This document shows positions 1 to 7,655 of a stretch of 34,172 nt of DNA, in pieces (the first letter of the stretch is position 1; each line of letters starts with the position of its first letter). This DNA comes from Miniphocaeibacter sp964345925. Its GTDB lineage: Bacteria; Bacillota; Clostridia; Tissierellales; Peptoniphilaceae. The notes under the pieces were generated by a model. It worked only from the letters and a program-made list of their open reading frames with translations. It was not told where the DNA came from and did no database searches. The stretch is taken from assembly GCA_964345925.1 (NCBI GenBank), contig CAYFSP010000014.1:1-34172 (forward strand), given 5' to 3'. Position numbers and translations under genes: made by a program.

Positions 1-245
1 GTTTTTATTTGTCTAGATTATTTTATTATTTACTTGACTTCATATAGTTAGTCTTTAATCACCATTTAAATAATTTTACAGTAGAAAAAGATTTTTATCA
101 ATATTCATAAAAGAAGACTTTATAATGGAATTAATTTAAAATGGTTTTTAATACATTAATATATTAATTATTAAAGAGATTATATATTTTATAAAATAAT
201 GTATAATTGATATAGGAAAAATATTCATTATTTTAGGGAGGATTT

Positions 246-1046
246 ATGATAGACTTGCACAATCATTCAGAGTTTTCTTTTGATTCGGAAACTCCTATTG
301 AAGAAAATATAAAAGCCGCTATAGATTTAGGATTAAAATATATTTCTGTAACAGATCATATGGATTTGATTAAAGTTACAGATGATTATAGAGATAATAC
401 AGATATTCCAGGATATTTTAAAAGAGTTAAGGAATTAAAAGAAAAATATATTGACAAGATTAAAATTCTTTATGGAATAGAGGTTGGCATTCAACCTGAA
501 ACAGCTATTTTAAACGATGAGATAACAAGCAAATTTGATTTTGACTTCATTATTGGATCGACTCACTGTGTTAAGGAAGAGGATATTTATTTTGCAAATT
601 TTTACGAAAGATATTCTTCAAAGGATTTATTTAAACTATATTATAGTGAAATGTTAAAAGCTATTCAAATGACAAAAAACTTTGATTCCCTTGGACATAT
701 TGACTATATTGATAGATACGCTCCAAGTCCTGATAGAGTTTCACCAATTGAGGACAACAAGGAAATAATTATTGAAATACTAAAGTTTTTAATAGAGAAT
801 AACAAGGGTTTTGAAATAAATACTGCTGGAATAAGATCGGGACTTTCATATATGCATCCAAAACCAATCGTATTGGAATGGTATAGGGAATTAGGTGGAG
901 AGATTATTACAATAGGTTCAGATGGTCATAGGAAACAAGATATTGGTGCAGGTGTTTTTGATGCTTGTGAATTGTTAAAATCCTATGGATATAATGGTGT
1001 TTATATTTTTGAAAATAGACAACCTAAAAAAATATTATTTGATTAG
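246..1046 (+). CDS. PHP-domain phosphatase, histidinol-phosphatase-like
   Basis: A 266-residue cytoplasmic protein of the PHP metallophosphoesterase superfamily. The N-terminal DLHNHS motif (His5, His7) and TDHMD (Asp37, His38) are metal ligands, and a late GSDGH motif supplies the final ones. Length and layout fit the HisK/HisJ type histidinol-phosphatases, which dephosphorylate histidinol phosphate in histidine synthesis. No other his gene is in the window, so the true substrate is inferred and could be another phosphate ester. The ATG has a strong GGGAGG ribosome binding site, and a TATAAT at 202-207 may be its -10 element although no good -35 matches it. The asparaginase gene follows after 8 bp, so the two are probably co-transcribed. 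Confidence 0.8.
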   Translation: MIDLHNHSEFSFDSETPIEENIKAAIDLGLKYISVTDHMDLIKVTDDYRDNTDIPGYFKRVKELKEKYIDKIKILYGIEVGIQPETAILNDEITSKFDFDFIIGSTHCVKEEDIYFANFYERYSSKDLFKLYYSEMLKAIQMTKNFDSLGHIDYIDRYAPSPDRVSPIEDNKEIIIEILKFLIENNKGFEINTAGIRSGLSYMHPKPIVLEWYRELGGEIITIGSDGHRKQDIGAGVFDACELLKSYGYNGVYIFENRQPKKILFD

Positions 1047-1054
1047 GAGAATTT

Positions 1055-2059
1055 ATGAAAAAGATTTTAATTATTTCCACAGGTGGAACAATAGCGTCAG
1101 TAAGTACGGAAAATGGACTTGTACCAGGAATTAATTCAAGTGACTTACTAAAGTATTTAAATATCAAAATGGATAATATAGAAGTTGATACAATAGATTT
1201 ATTAAATATTGATAGTACTGATATTAGAGTGGAAAATTGGATTCAAATAGCTAAGTCCATAAAAGAAAACTATGATGATTACGATGGATTTGTCATTACC
1301 CATGGAACTGATACATTGGCATATTCTGCTGCTGCATTATCATATTTAGTACAGAATTCCAAAAAGCCAATTGTTATAACAGGAGCACAGAAATCCATAA
1401 GCAATGAAATTACAGATGCTAAATTGAATTTAGCAGATAGTATTACATATGCTTGTAGTAATAAATCTCATAATGTAGTAATAGTATTTAACGGTAAGGT
1501 AATTGCTGGAACAAGGGGAAGAAAGGAAAAGACGAAATCATATGATGCTTTTTCAAGTTTAAATTATCCAGTATTGGCTACTATTCATGAACAGCGAATT
1601 ATGCGTTTTATATACAATGAAGAAAAAGCGGAAAGACCAAATTTTTGTTTTAACTTAGATAATTCAGTTTTTCTTTTAAAACTAATTCCTACAATAGAAG
1701 GAGATATTTTAGACTATATTTTCGAAAAATATAATTGTATAATAATTGAAAGTTATGGTGTTGGTGGAATACCAAAACATATTTTCGACAATTTTCAAAG
1801 ATTATCAAAATTATATTCAGAACAAAAGACTATTGTAATTACAACTCAAGTTCCAATGGAAGGGTCTGACTTAATGGTTTATGAAGTTGGACAAAGGTTA
1901 AAGGGAGAGCTTAATATTATGGAGTCATTTGATATGACAATAGAGGCTACAGTTGTAAAGCTAATGTGGGCCATGGCTGAAGGTAAGGGCAATAATAAAA
2001 AAATCAAGGAATTATTCAATAAACAGATAAATTACGATACTCTTTATAATCTTGAATAA
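1055..2059 (+). CDS. ansA: Type I L-asparaginase
   Basis: 334 residues, typical for the cytoplasmic type I asparaginase family, which hydrolyses L-asparagine to aspartate and ammonia. Both signature motifs are present: the N-terminal STGGTIAS with the nucleophilic Thr12, and HGTDT at 83-87 with the second catalytic Thr. A TGAQ segment follows, as expected. There is no signal peptide, supporting the intracellular (AnsA) rather than periplasmic type. The gene lies 8 bp behind the PHP phosphatase with its own AGGAG site. No hairpin terminator is evident before the next gene 86 bp on. Confidence 0.93.
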   Translation: MKKILIISTGGTIASVSTENGLVPGINSSDLLKYLNIKMDNIEVDTIDLLNIDSTDIRVENWIQIAKSIKENYDDYDGFVITHGTDTLAYSAAALSYLVQNSKKPIVITGAQKSISNEITDAKLNLADSITYACSNKSHNVVIVFNGKVIAGTRGRKEKTKSYDAFSSLNYPVLATIHEQRIMRFIYNEEKAERPNFCFNLDNSVFLLKLIPTIEGDILDYIFEKYNCIIIESYGVGGIPKHIFDNFQRLSKLYSEQKTIVITTQVPMEGSDLMVYEVGQRLKGELNIMESFDMTIEATVVKLMWAMAEGKGNNKKIKELFNKQINYDTLYNLE

Positions 2060-2145
2060 AACGAATAGTTTCAAAAATGATACAATATATAAATTTAAGG
2101 TAAATTTCATGAAAATGTAGTACAATATTCACTTAGGAGGGACGA

Positions 2146-3069
2146 ATGAATAAAAGAAAAACATCTAAAGATGCACGCAAGAAGAGAAAAAGACAAGTTC
2201 TTAGAAATAGAATATTCTTAGTAGTTTTCCTTATCCTTTTAATATTGTTAGTTAAGAATTTAGTATCATTAGGAGATGATAAAAAGAGTAGTGATAGATT
2301 CTTTACTCTTATAGGAACAGGAGATTCTAGTACAAGTAAGAATAATGATATAGATGATCAAAAAGTGGAATATGTAGAAGCAACTGACCGTGAAGGATGG
2401 ATAGCGAATATAACAAAGGCAAAAAAGACGAATAAAAATGCTCAAGTTATTCTTGATAATGTTGGTAATATAAGGGAAGAATTGTTAAAGATGGCTGGTA
2501 CAAACCCAGACACAATAAATTTCGTAGCTAAATATGCAGATCCTAATATTTCCTATGAGGATAAATATCCAAGTAAAATATATAAAAATCTAGACTACCC
2601 TTACTATATTCAATGGGATCAAAAATGGGGTTATCAGGATTATGGTACAGGTAATATAGGTAATGCAGGATGTGCACCAACGTCACTGGCAATGATGTTA
2701 TCAGGGATGACAGGAGAAAGAATACTACCAAGTGAAGTAGCTACATTGGCAACTAAAAATGGTAATGTTGGTGATTATGGAACAGACTGGAATATTTATC
2801 CGTTTATTGCAAAAGAATATAATCTTAACATAAAAGAGATAGAAAAGAGCAATAATTCGATAATAAAAGAGCTAGATAAAGGAAATCCAATAATAATTTC
2901 CGTTGGTAAGGGTACATTTACTACAATTTCTCACGTTATGTTAATAGTAGGTCATGAAGATGGACAATTACAAATATATGATCCAAATAATTTACAGAAT
3001 ACTAAAAAATTATGGGATTTTACAACATTCCAAAATGAAGTAAAAAACATGTGGGTATTTAGCAATTAG
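2146..3069 (+). CDS. Membrane-anchored C39-like cysteine peptidase
   Basis: 307 residues. A very basic cytoplasmic N-terminus is followed by one membrane segment at about 23-42, then a low-complexity linker and an extracellular C-terminal domain. That domain shows the papain-like C39_2 signature: GCAPTSLAMMLSG with the presumed nucleophile Cys176, and SHVMLIVG with His263, followed by a YDPNN segment for the third catalytic position. Such proteins are peptidases or amidases at the cell surface; the substrate cannot be read from sequence. A strong AGGAGGG site precedes the ATG, and a TACAAT at about 2121-2126 could be a -10 element. The methyltransferase gene starts 7 bp downstream. Confidence 0.85.
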   Translation: MNKRKTSKDARKKRKRQVLRNRIFLVVFLILLILLVKNLVSLGDDKKSSDRFFTLIGTGDSSTSKNNDIDDQKVEYVEATDREGWIANITKAKKTNKNAQVILDNVGNIREELLKMAGTNPDTINFVAKYADPNISYEDKYPSKIYKNLDYPYYIQWDQKWGYQDYGTGNIGNAGCAPTSLAMMLSGMTGERILPSEVATLATKNGNVGDYGTDWNIYPFIAKEYNLNIKEIEKSNNSIIKELDKGNPIIISVGKGTFTTISHVMLIVGHEDGQLQIYDPNNLQNTKKLWDFTTFQNEVKNMWVFSN

Positions 3070-3076
3070 GAGAAAT

Positions 3077-3784
3077 ATGGAGAAGTTAAAACAATATAAA
3101 AAAGATTATTCCTATTCATATACATTAGGACCTTTTCCAACTTTTGAGCTAGTAAAAAATAGATATGAAATAGTTGAAAGAGTCATATTATCAAAAGACT
3201 TTAACGAATTGGATAAAATAATTAAATTGTTAGAAGAAAAAAATATTCCATATTACTTTGAACCTAAAACATTGGAGAGAATTGGCAATAAGAAGAAAAT
3301 TTATGTTGCAGGGGTATTCAAAAAATATCATGAAGAAATTCAAGAGGGAAATCATCTTGTTTTAGACAATATAAGTGATATGGGAAACTTAGGAACCATA
3401 GTGAGAACTATGGTTGCTTTCAATATTAGAAATTTAGCGCTAATAGGAAATTCTTGCGATATATTCAATCCAAAAGTAGTAAGAGGTAGTATGGGGGCGT
3501 TGTTTGGTATTAGATTTGAATATTTTGAAAATATAGATGAATATTTAAGTAAATTTAACAACAATAATTATGCCTTTATGTTAGAAGAAAACTCTAAAAA
3601 TTTATCTCAAACAAAAATTGAAAGACCATTTTCTTTAATATTTGGAAATGAAGGATCTGGACTTGGTGGAGAATATATAAGGGATAATATAGAGAAGGTA
3701 ATAATAGAACAAAGTGAAGATGTGGACTCATTGAATCTAACAATAGCAGTAGGAATAGGAATGTATAATTCGGTTTATAAATAA
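3077..3784 (+). CDS. TrmH/SpoU-family RNA 2'-O-methyltransferase
   Basis: 235 residues with the SPOUT (trefoil-knot) methyltransferase motifs. Motif 1 is NLGTIVRT, with Asn104 and the catalytic Arg110. Motif 2 is the glycine-rich IFGNEGSGL, and motif 3 is DSLNLTIAVGIGMY near the C-terminus; motifs 2 and 3 form the S-adenosylmethionine pocket. The first 90 residues resemble the small substrate-binding region that precedes the catalytic domain in rRNA members. The target nucleotide (rRNA or tRNA ribose) cannot be assigned. It follows the C39 peptidase closely and ends in a hairpin terminator. Confidence 0.88.
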   Translation: MEKLKQYKKDYSYSYTLGPFPTFELVKNRYEIVERVILSKDFNELDKIIKLLEEKNIPYYFEPKTLERIGNKKKIYVAGVFKKYHEEIQEGNHLVLDNISDMGNLGTIVRTMVAFNIRNLALIGNSCDIFNPKVVRGSMGALFGIRFEYFENIDEYLSKFNNNNYAFMLEENSKNLSQTKIERPFSLIFGNEGSGLGGEYIRDNIEKVIIEQSEDVDSLNLTIAVGIGMYNSVYK

Positions 3785-3793
3785 AAAAATATT

Positions 3794-3840
3794 AATACTC
3801 TCCATAATTTGTATTACTATATATTATTGGAGAGTATTTT
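3794..3840 (+). terminator. Rho-independent terminator after the RNA methyltransferase
   Basis: A perfect 10-bp stem AATACTCTCC / GGAGAGTATT with an AT-rich 25-nt loop, running into a T tract. It separates the methyltransferase gene from the HAD gene, whose ATG lies 25 bp on. The left arm also starts with A residues, but only the + strand carries genes here. Confidence 0.8.
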
Positions 3841-3864
3841 ATTTGGCAATTAAAGGAGAGTAAA

Positions 3865-4539
3865 ATGTATAAAGCGTATGTTTTCGATTTAGATGGTACA
3901 ATAATTGACAGCCTTGTAACAATAGCAGAATGTTTCAACAAAGAATTAAAAAAATTAGGATATAAGCCGATAGAAATTGAATTATTTAAATATCTAGTAG
4001 GTGATGGTGCAAGGGTATTAACTGAAAGAGCCATAGATCATATAATAAAAAGAGATAATATAAAAATGGATGATGAAGAAAAGAAAAAGATGACAGATGA
4101 TCTACATGATGCATATTTAAATAGCTATAATAGTATAGATGATGATTTTACAAAAGTATATGATGGAGTTAGAGAGTCTCTATCATATTTAAAATCTAAA
4201 GGTGCATTACTTGCTGTTTGTACAAATAAACCAGAAAAAGCAGCATATATTGTATTGGAGAATAATTTTGGTAAAGGATATTTTGACTATATTATTGGAG
4301 TAGAGGATGATGAAAACAAAAAGCCTAATCCATTTATGATGAATAGATTAATGGAGAAACTAAAAGTTGAAAAAAAGGATATAGCATATTTTGGTGATAC
4401 TTCAACAGATATGGAAACAGCAAAGAATGTAGATGTCTATGCAGTTGGAGTTACTTGGGGATTTAGAGAGGAAGAAGAGCTAGTGGAATATGGTGCCGAT
4501 AAAATAATACACAGTCCATTTGAGATAAAAGATATATAA
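3865..4539 (+). CDS. HAD-superfamily phosphatase, phosphoglycolate phosphatase-like
   Basis: 224 residues, standard for a subfamily I HAD phosphatase with a helical cap. Motif I is DLDGT (nucleophile Asp8, acid/base Asp10). Motif II lies in CTNKPEKA, motif III is the Lys of KKPNP, and motif IV is FGDTSTDMETA. It is close to Gph/PpaX-type enzymes that hydrolyse phosphoglycolate or small phosphorylated metabolites, but the substrate is not determined by sequence. An AAAGGAGAG site precedes the ATG. The stop codon is embedded in the downstream terminator stem. Confidence 0.85.
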   Translation: MYKAYVFDLDGTIIDSLVTIAECFNKELKKLGYKPIEIELFKYLVGDGARVLTERAIDHIIKRDNIKMDDEEKKKMTDDLHDAYLNSYNSIDDDFTKVYDGVRESLSYLKSKGALLAVCTNKPEKAAYIVLENNFGKGYFDYIIGVEDDENKKPNPFMMNRLMEKLKVEKKDIAYFGDTSTDMETAKNVDVYAVGVTWGFREEEELVEYGADKIIHSPFEIKDI

Positions 4540-4566
4540 CTGTAGAAAAATACAGTTATTTTTTAT
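4536..4566 (+). terminator. Rho-independent terminator after the HAD gene
   Basis: A 9-bp stem ATAACTGTA / TACAGTTAT followed by a T-rich tail. The stem begins inside the HAD stop codon, so there is no 3' untranslated spacer. Confidence 0.8.
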
Positions 4567-4784
4567 TTTAAGAGAAAATATAGACTACTTAATAATATAT
4601 TTATAAGCAAGGCACCGTTAAAGTCAAATTATAGTAAGTTATTTTATAATAAATAAAATAAGTAATTTTACTATATAAATAAATTGAAATAAATATGAAA
4701 TTATAAAATATTGTAATGAAAATAGTAAATTGTAATATAACTAAAGTTTTTTATTCGAGTTTTATACTTTGACATGGATTTAAA
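4567..4784. other. Gene-free AT-rich stretch with an imperfect inverted repeat
   Basis: No open reading frame with a ribosome binding site is visible. An imperfect hairpin lies at 4630-4675: TATAGTAA pairs with TTACTATA, and an inner TTATTTTAT pairs with ATAAAATAA. It has no T tract and no known function. It lies between the HAD terminator and the convergent small RNA. Confidence 0.4.
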
Positions 4785-4882
4785 TAAAAAAGCAGACAGG
4801 GGAGTCTGCTTTTAATCTCTATGGATAGGGGATCCATACTAGATATTTAATTACAAGGGGTGTAATTAATGAGTTAATATCT
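4785..4882 (-). ncRNA. Candidate small regulatory RNA with three CCCCU-loop hairpins
   Basis: On the minus strand a predicted transcript starts at A4882, seven bases after a perfect -10 box, and ends at a T tract at 4791-4786. It folds into three hairpins in a row. The first is at 4841-4882, with outer stem AGATATT/AATATCT and inner stem TTAATTACA/TGTAATTAA around a CCCCT loop. The second is at 4821-4837, with stem ATGGAT/ATCCAT around CCCCT. The third is at 4788-4813, with stem AAAAGCAGAC/GTCTGCTTTT around TCCCCT, and is also the terminator. Identical C-rich loops are the hallmark of Gram-positive RNAs that block purine-rich ribosome binding sites (RsaE/RoxS, FsrA). There is no sizeable ORF inside. 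Family membership is inference from architecture, not a match. Confidence 0.72.
4786..4813 (-). terminator. Terminator of the small RNA and probably of the upstream minus-strand operon
   Basis: A GCAGAC/GTCTGC core extended by A/T pairs, loop TCCCCT. On the minus strand it is followed by six T residues, an A and three more T. On the + strand only four T follow, so the minus direction is favoured. No other terminator lies between the DUF523 stop and this point, so read-through from that operon would also end here. Confidence 0.8.
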
Positions 4883-4889
4883 AATTAAT

Positions 4890-4918
4890 ATTATAGGGTT
4901 ATTGATAATGAATGTCAA
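4890..4918 (-). promoter_or_regulatory. Consensus sigma-A promoter of the small RNA
   Basis: Read on the minus strand, TTGACA (4918-4913) is followed by a 17-bp spacer and TATAAT (4895-4890). This is a perfect match to the vegetative consensus with optimal spacing, and the strongest promoter in the window. It lies only 50 bp past the stop codon of the DUF523 gene, and it points away from any protein gene and toward the hairpin array. Confidence 0.85.
4903..4917. promoter_or_regulatory. Fur-box-like operator overlapping the small RNA promoter
   Basis: The 15-bp TGATAATGAATGTCA matches the 7-1-7 Fur consensus TGATAATNATTATCA at 12 of the 14 defined positions. It covers most of the -35 element and much of the spacer, a position that would let a repressor block transcription. 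PerR or Zur boxes have related shapes, and the AT-rich background makes chance resemblance possible, so the identity of the regulator is inference. Confidence 0.45.
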
Positions 4919-4967
4919 TTAGCTTTCGCAATATAGTTATCTTCTTATAAATAATTGAAATATATTA

Positions 4968-5405
4968 TTATTTATTATGAAGAAATTTTTTGAAATTATC
5001 TTCATTTAATATCTTTACTCCATTTTTGCTTAGTAATTCTGCAGTTATACCATTTCCATTTGTTAACTTTCCAGAGAAGCTTCCATCGTAAATATTTCCA
5101 TAGCCACAAGAAGGGCTATTTGATTTTAAAATTGCATACTCAATATTAAATAATTTACAAATATTCAAAGCTTCATTTGCGCCAAGAAAAAATTCTTCAG
5201 TTTTATCTTCACCGTCTTTATTTAAGACTTTATTATTTACAATTTCACAAGGTTTTCTTGGTGTTTCCAGTCCCCCTGCTTGTTCTGGGCAAAAGGGAAC
5301 AATATAATTGTCTTCAATTAACTTATGAATATCGTTTGGTTTTTGTATATTGGAATCATATCTACATTTACATCCAAGTAAACATGAACTAACTAAAATT
5401 TTCAT
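4968..5405 (-). CDS. DUF523 family protein
   Basis: 145 residues, the usual size for the single-domain DUF523 family of unknown function. The characteristic SSCLLG start with Cys8 and Cys12 followed by CRYD is present. So are CPEQAGGLETPR, where the family normally shows CPE.LGGL..PR, and a later SPSCGYG segment. The conserved cysteines suggest metal or cluster binding, but no activity is established. It overlaps the end of the maf gene by 17 bp and is the last gene of a three-gene minus-strand set. Confidence 0.85.
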   Translation of the reverse strand: MKILVSSCLLGCKCRYDSNIQKPNDIHKLIEDNYIVPFCPEQAGGLETPRKPCEIVNNKVLNKDGEDKTEEFFLGANEALNICKLFNIEYAILKSNSPSCGYGNIYDGSFSGKLTNGNGITAELLSKNGVKILNEDNFKKFLHNK

Positions 5406-6072
5406 TTAATCTCCTTCTAATCTCGGTTACAGGAAGTCCTACAATATTGTTGTAGTCACCAAATACTGCTTCAACCAATGATGTTGATAACTCTTGGGCA
5501 TTATATGATCCTGCTTTATCAATAGGTCTTCCAGATAGTACATATTTTTCAATATAATCTACGGCAAAATCTGTTTTTTCAATAAATTTTACTGCTGAAA
5601 CATTATAGAATAAATCGTAGTTGTTTTCATCAATGTAGAGACAAACACCTGTTACTACATAATGATAATTACCTAAGTAAGATAATAACATGGAAAAGGC
5701 ATCTTCCTTATCTTCTGGTTTACCAAGGATTTTTCTATCAGTTACAACAATTGTATCTGCAGATATAATTAAAGATTGAATATTCTCCTTGTATATACTT
5801 CTTGCTTTTTCTAAAGCTATATTTGCTGAAGAAGTAAATGCATTTTTTAAGAAACCCAAGTATTTATTTTTTTCCAAAGATTTTGATAAAATATATTTTT
5901 CGTCTACAATAGGTTTTTCTACTTGAAATTTACTTGTAATCTCTTTTATTAGCTCAATTCTTCTTGGAGAAGAACTTCCTAAAATAATTTTCATACTTTT
6001 ATTTATATTGAGTTTATTCACTAAATCAAATGTACCAATATTATTTAAAAAATTATTTATTTCCATTTTCAT
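5389..6072 (-). CDS. maf: Maf-family nucleotide pyrophosphatase
   Basis: The Maf fold hydrolyses non-canonical or modified nucleoside triphosphates and has been linked to septum control. The core is clear: GSSSPRR, then ISADTIVV with the catalytic Asp, GKPEDKEDA, and near the C-terminus DKAGSYNAQE and GDYNNIVGLPV. The full frame is 227 residues, about 26 longer than usual at the N-terminus. The usual family start corresponds to Met27 (codon at 5994), but no ribosome binding site precedes it. An AAGGGA lies 8 bases before the ATG at 6072, so the long form is preferred. This start overlaps the end of the chorismate mutase gene by 20 bp, suggesting translational coupling. Confidence 0.85.
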   Translation of the reverse strand: MKMEINNFLNNIGTFDLVNKLNINKSMKIILGSSSPRRIELIKEITSKFQVEKPIVDEKYILSKSLEKNKYLGFLKNAFTSSANIALEKARSIYKENIQSLIISADTIVVTDRKILGKPEDKEDAFSMLLSYLGNYHYVVTGVCLYIDENNYDLFYNVSAVKFIEKTDFAVDYIEKYVLSGRPIDKAGSYNAQELSTSLVEAVFGDYNNIVGLPVTEIRRRLNENFS

Positions 6073-6337
6073 TTAATATATCCCTTTGCATATTTTTGCT
6101 AATTTTCATTAAGAAAATTGTAAAACTGTCTAAATAATCGATAAAATCATTGTTTTCTAAAAGTTTACGATTCTTCTCAATAATCAAATTCTCTCTACTG
6201 CTGTCGAATATATCCATATTGTTTTCAATTTTATACTCTATAACATCCTTTACTAAAGTCATTCTTTCCTCAAATAATTTTATTAATTTTTCATCAACTT
6301 CGTCGATTTTTTTTCTTGTAATATTTAAATCTTTCAT
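6053..6337 (-). CDS. Chorismate mutase, AroQ class
   Basis: A 94-residue all-helical chorismate mutase that converts chorismate to prephenate, the branch to phenylalanine and tyrosine. The AroQ active-site residues are present with the same spacing as the E. coli enzyme: Arg8, Arg25, Lys36, Asp45, Arg48, Glu49, Ser80 and Gln84, equivalent to Arg11, Arg28, Lys39, Asp48, Arg51, Glu52, Ser84 and Gln88. I therefore expect it to be active. An ATG 12 bases upstream (6349) is in frame but lacks a ribosome binding site, whereas GGAG sits 6 bases before the ATG at 6337. It stands alone, without a fused dehydratase or dehydrogenase, and begins a minus-strand operon with maf and the DUF523 gene. Confidence 0.88.
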   Translation of the reverse strand: MKDLNITRKKIDEVDEKLIKLFEERMTLVKDVIEYKIENNMDIFDSSRENLIIEKNRKLLENNDFIDYLDSFTIFLMKISKNMQRDILNENGNK

Positions 6338-6517
6338 CTTATTCTCCATATAATATTTTATTTAATTATATCATATGGATATATTTTAAAAGTATTTACT
6401 ATAAGCTTAATAAAATTATATTATTGTAGGAAAACGGGAAAGTTCAATTTTATCTAGATGAAAAATTATGATACAATAGGAGTGGTAAAATATAATATTA
6501 ACTTAGGAGGCAATTAA

Positions 6518-7381
6518 ATGTTAGTTTCAGCAAAAGAAATGTTAGACAAGGCTTTAGAAGGTCATTATGGAGTTGGACAATTTAATATAAACAATCTAGA
6601 ATGGACAAAGGCTATTTTAGAAACTGCTGAAGAATTAAAATCACCAGTTATTTTAGGTGTTTCAGAAGGTGCTGGAAAATATATGACAGGTTATAAAACT
6701 GTTGTAAAAATGGTTGAAGGTATGATGGAAGGTTTAAATATAACAGTTCCAGTAGCTATTCATCTAGATCATGGTTCTTATGAAGGAGCACAAAAGGCTA
6801 TAGATGCTGGATTTACATCAGTAATGTTTGATGGTTCTCATTATCCAATAGAAGAAAACGTTGAAAAGACTAAAGAAATAGTTAAACTTGCTCATAGTAA
6901 AGGAATATCTGTTGAAGCAGAAGTTGGTTCAATAGGAGGAGAAGAAGACGGTGTTGTAGGTACTGGAGAATTTGCAGACCCAGCAGAATGTAAGATGATT
7001 GCTGATTTAGGCATAGACTTTTTAGCAGCAGGAATTGGTAATATTCATGGTGTTTATCCTGAAAACTGGCAAGGATTGAATTTTGAAGTGTTGGCATCTA
7101 TTCAAAAAGAAGTTGGTAAAATGCCATTAGTTCTACATGGAGGAACTGGAATACCAACAGAGATGATTCAAGAAGCAATTAATTTAGGAGTTTCAAAAAT
7201 CAATGTTAATACAGAATGTCAATTGGAATTTGCAAAAGAGACAAGAAAGTACATTGAAGCAGGTAAGGATTTAGAAGGTAAAGGATTTGATCCAAGAAAA
7301 ATACTTGCACCTGGAACACAAGGTATTAAAAATGTAGTTAAAGAAAAAATGGAAATCTTTGGTTCTGTAAATAAAGCATAA
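6518..7381 (+). CDS. fba: Class II fructose-1,6-bisphosphate aldolase
   Basis: 287 residues, zinc-dependent aldolase of glycolysis and gluconeogenesis (fructose-1,6-bisphosphate to DHAP and glyceraldehyde-3-phosphate). LDHG gives Asp84 (catalytic) and zinc ligand His85. GNIHGVY (His177) and LHGGTG (His207) give the other two zinc ligands. NVNTE near 227 belongs to the phosphate-binding region. The related tagatose-bisphosphate aldolases share these motifs, but the fit and single-gene setting favour Fba. It has a strong TTAGGAGG site, a probable TACAAT -10 box about 45 bp upstream, and its own terminator. Confidence 0.92.
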   Translation: MLVSAKEMLDKALEGHYGVGQFNINNLEWTKAILETAEELKSPVILGVSEGAGKYMTGYKTVVKMVEGMMEGLNITVPVAIHLDHGSYEGAQKAIDAGFTSVMFDGSHYPIEENVEKTKEIVKLAHSKGISVEAEVGSIGGEEDGVVGTGEFADPAECKMIADLGIDFLAAGIGNIHGVYPENWQGLNFEVLASIQKEVGKMPLVLHGGTGIPTEMIQEAINLGVSKINVNTECQLEFAKETRKYIEAGKDLEGKGFDPRKILAPGTQGIKNVVKEKMEIFGSVNKA

Positions 7382-7394
7382 ATAATATATTTTG

Positions 7395-7426
7395 AGAATG
7401 AACTTAACTGGTTCATTCTTTTTTTT
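7395..7426 (+). terminator. Rho-independent terminator of fba
   Basis: A perfect 9-bp stem AGAATGAAC / GTTCATTCT with a 7-nt loop, followed by a run of eight T residues. Confidence 0.88.
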
Positions 7427-7516
7427 GAAAATATTTTTAAATTAAGGGTATAGAATAAGAAATGGAAAATATTAAAGACAAATATTACAAAAACTTAATA
7501 ATTATTGGAAAAACTA

Positions 7517-7545
7517 TTGTATTCTTAAAAAAAAAGTAGTATAAT
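7517..7545 (+). promoter_or_regulatory. Promoter of the dnaJ-like/clpB operon
   Basis: TTGTAT (7517-7522), 17-bp spacer, and a perfect TATAAT (7540-7545). The predicted start at about 7552 falls right at the edge of the CtsR operator. Confidence 0.6.
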
Positions 7546-7553
7546 AAATATAA

Positions 7554-7570
7554 AGTCAAAGAAAGTCAAA
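7554..7570 (+). promoter_or_regulatory. CtsR operator
   Basis: The tandem heptads AGTCAAA-GAA-AGTCAAA match the CtsR consensus (RGTCAAA, NAN, RGTCAAA) at every defined position. It lies at the predicted transcription start, about 85 bp before the dnaJ-like gene. CtsR is the Firmicute repressor of clp genes, so heat or protein stress should derepress this operon. Confidence 0.88.
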
Positions 7571-7655
7571 GATTGAATTTTGTAAAAGGATCAACATATT
7601 AATTTATAATTTGTATTTTAATCCGTTTACACAATTTTTTTGTATGGAGGATATT

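Noticed and set aside
4787..4882. The same three hairpins read on the + strand, with AGGGG loops (CsrA-like GGA sites)
   Set aside because: There is no good + strand promoter, the T tract after the hairpin is only four bases, and the minus strand has a perfect promoter plus a six-T terminator.
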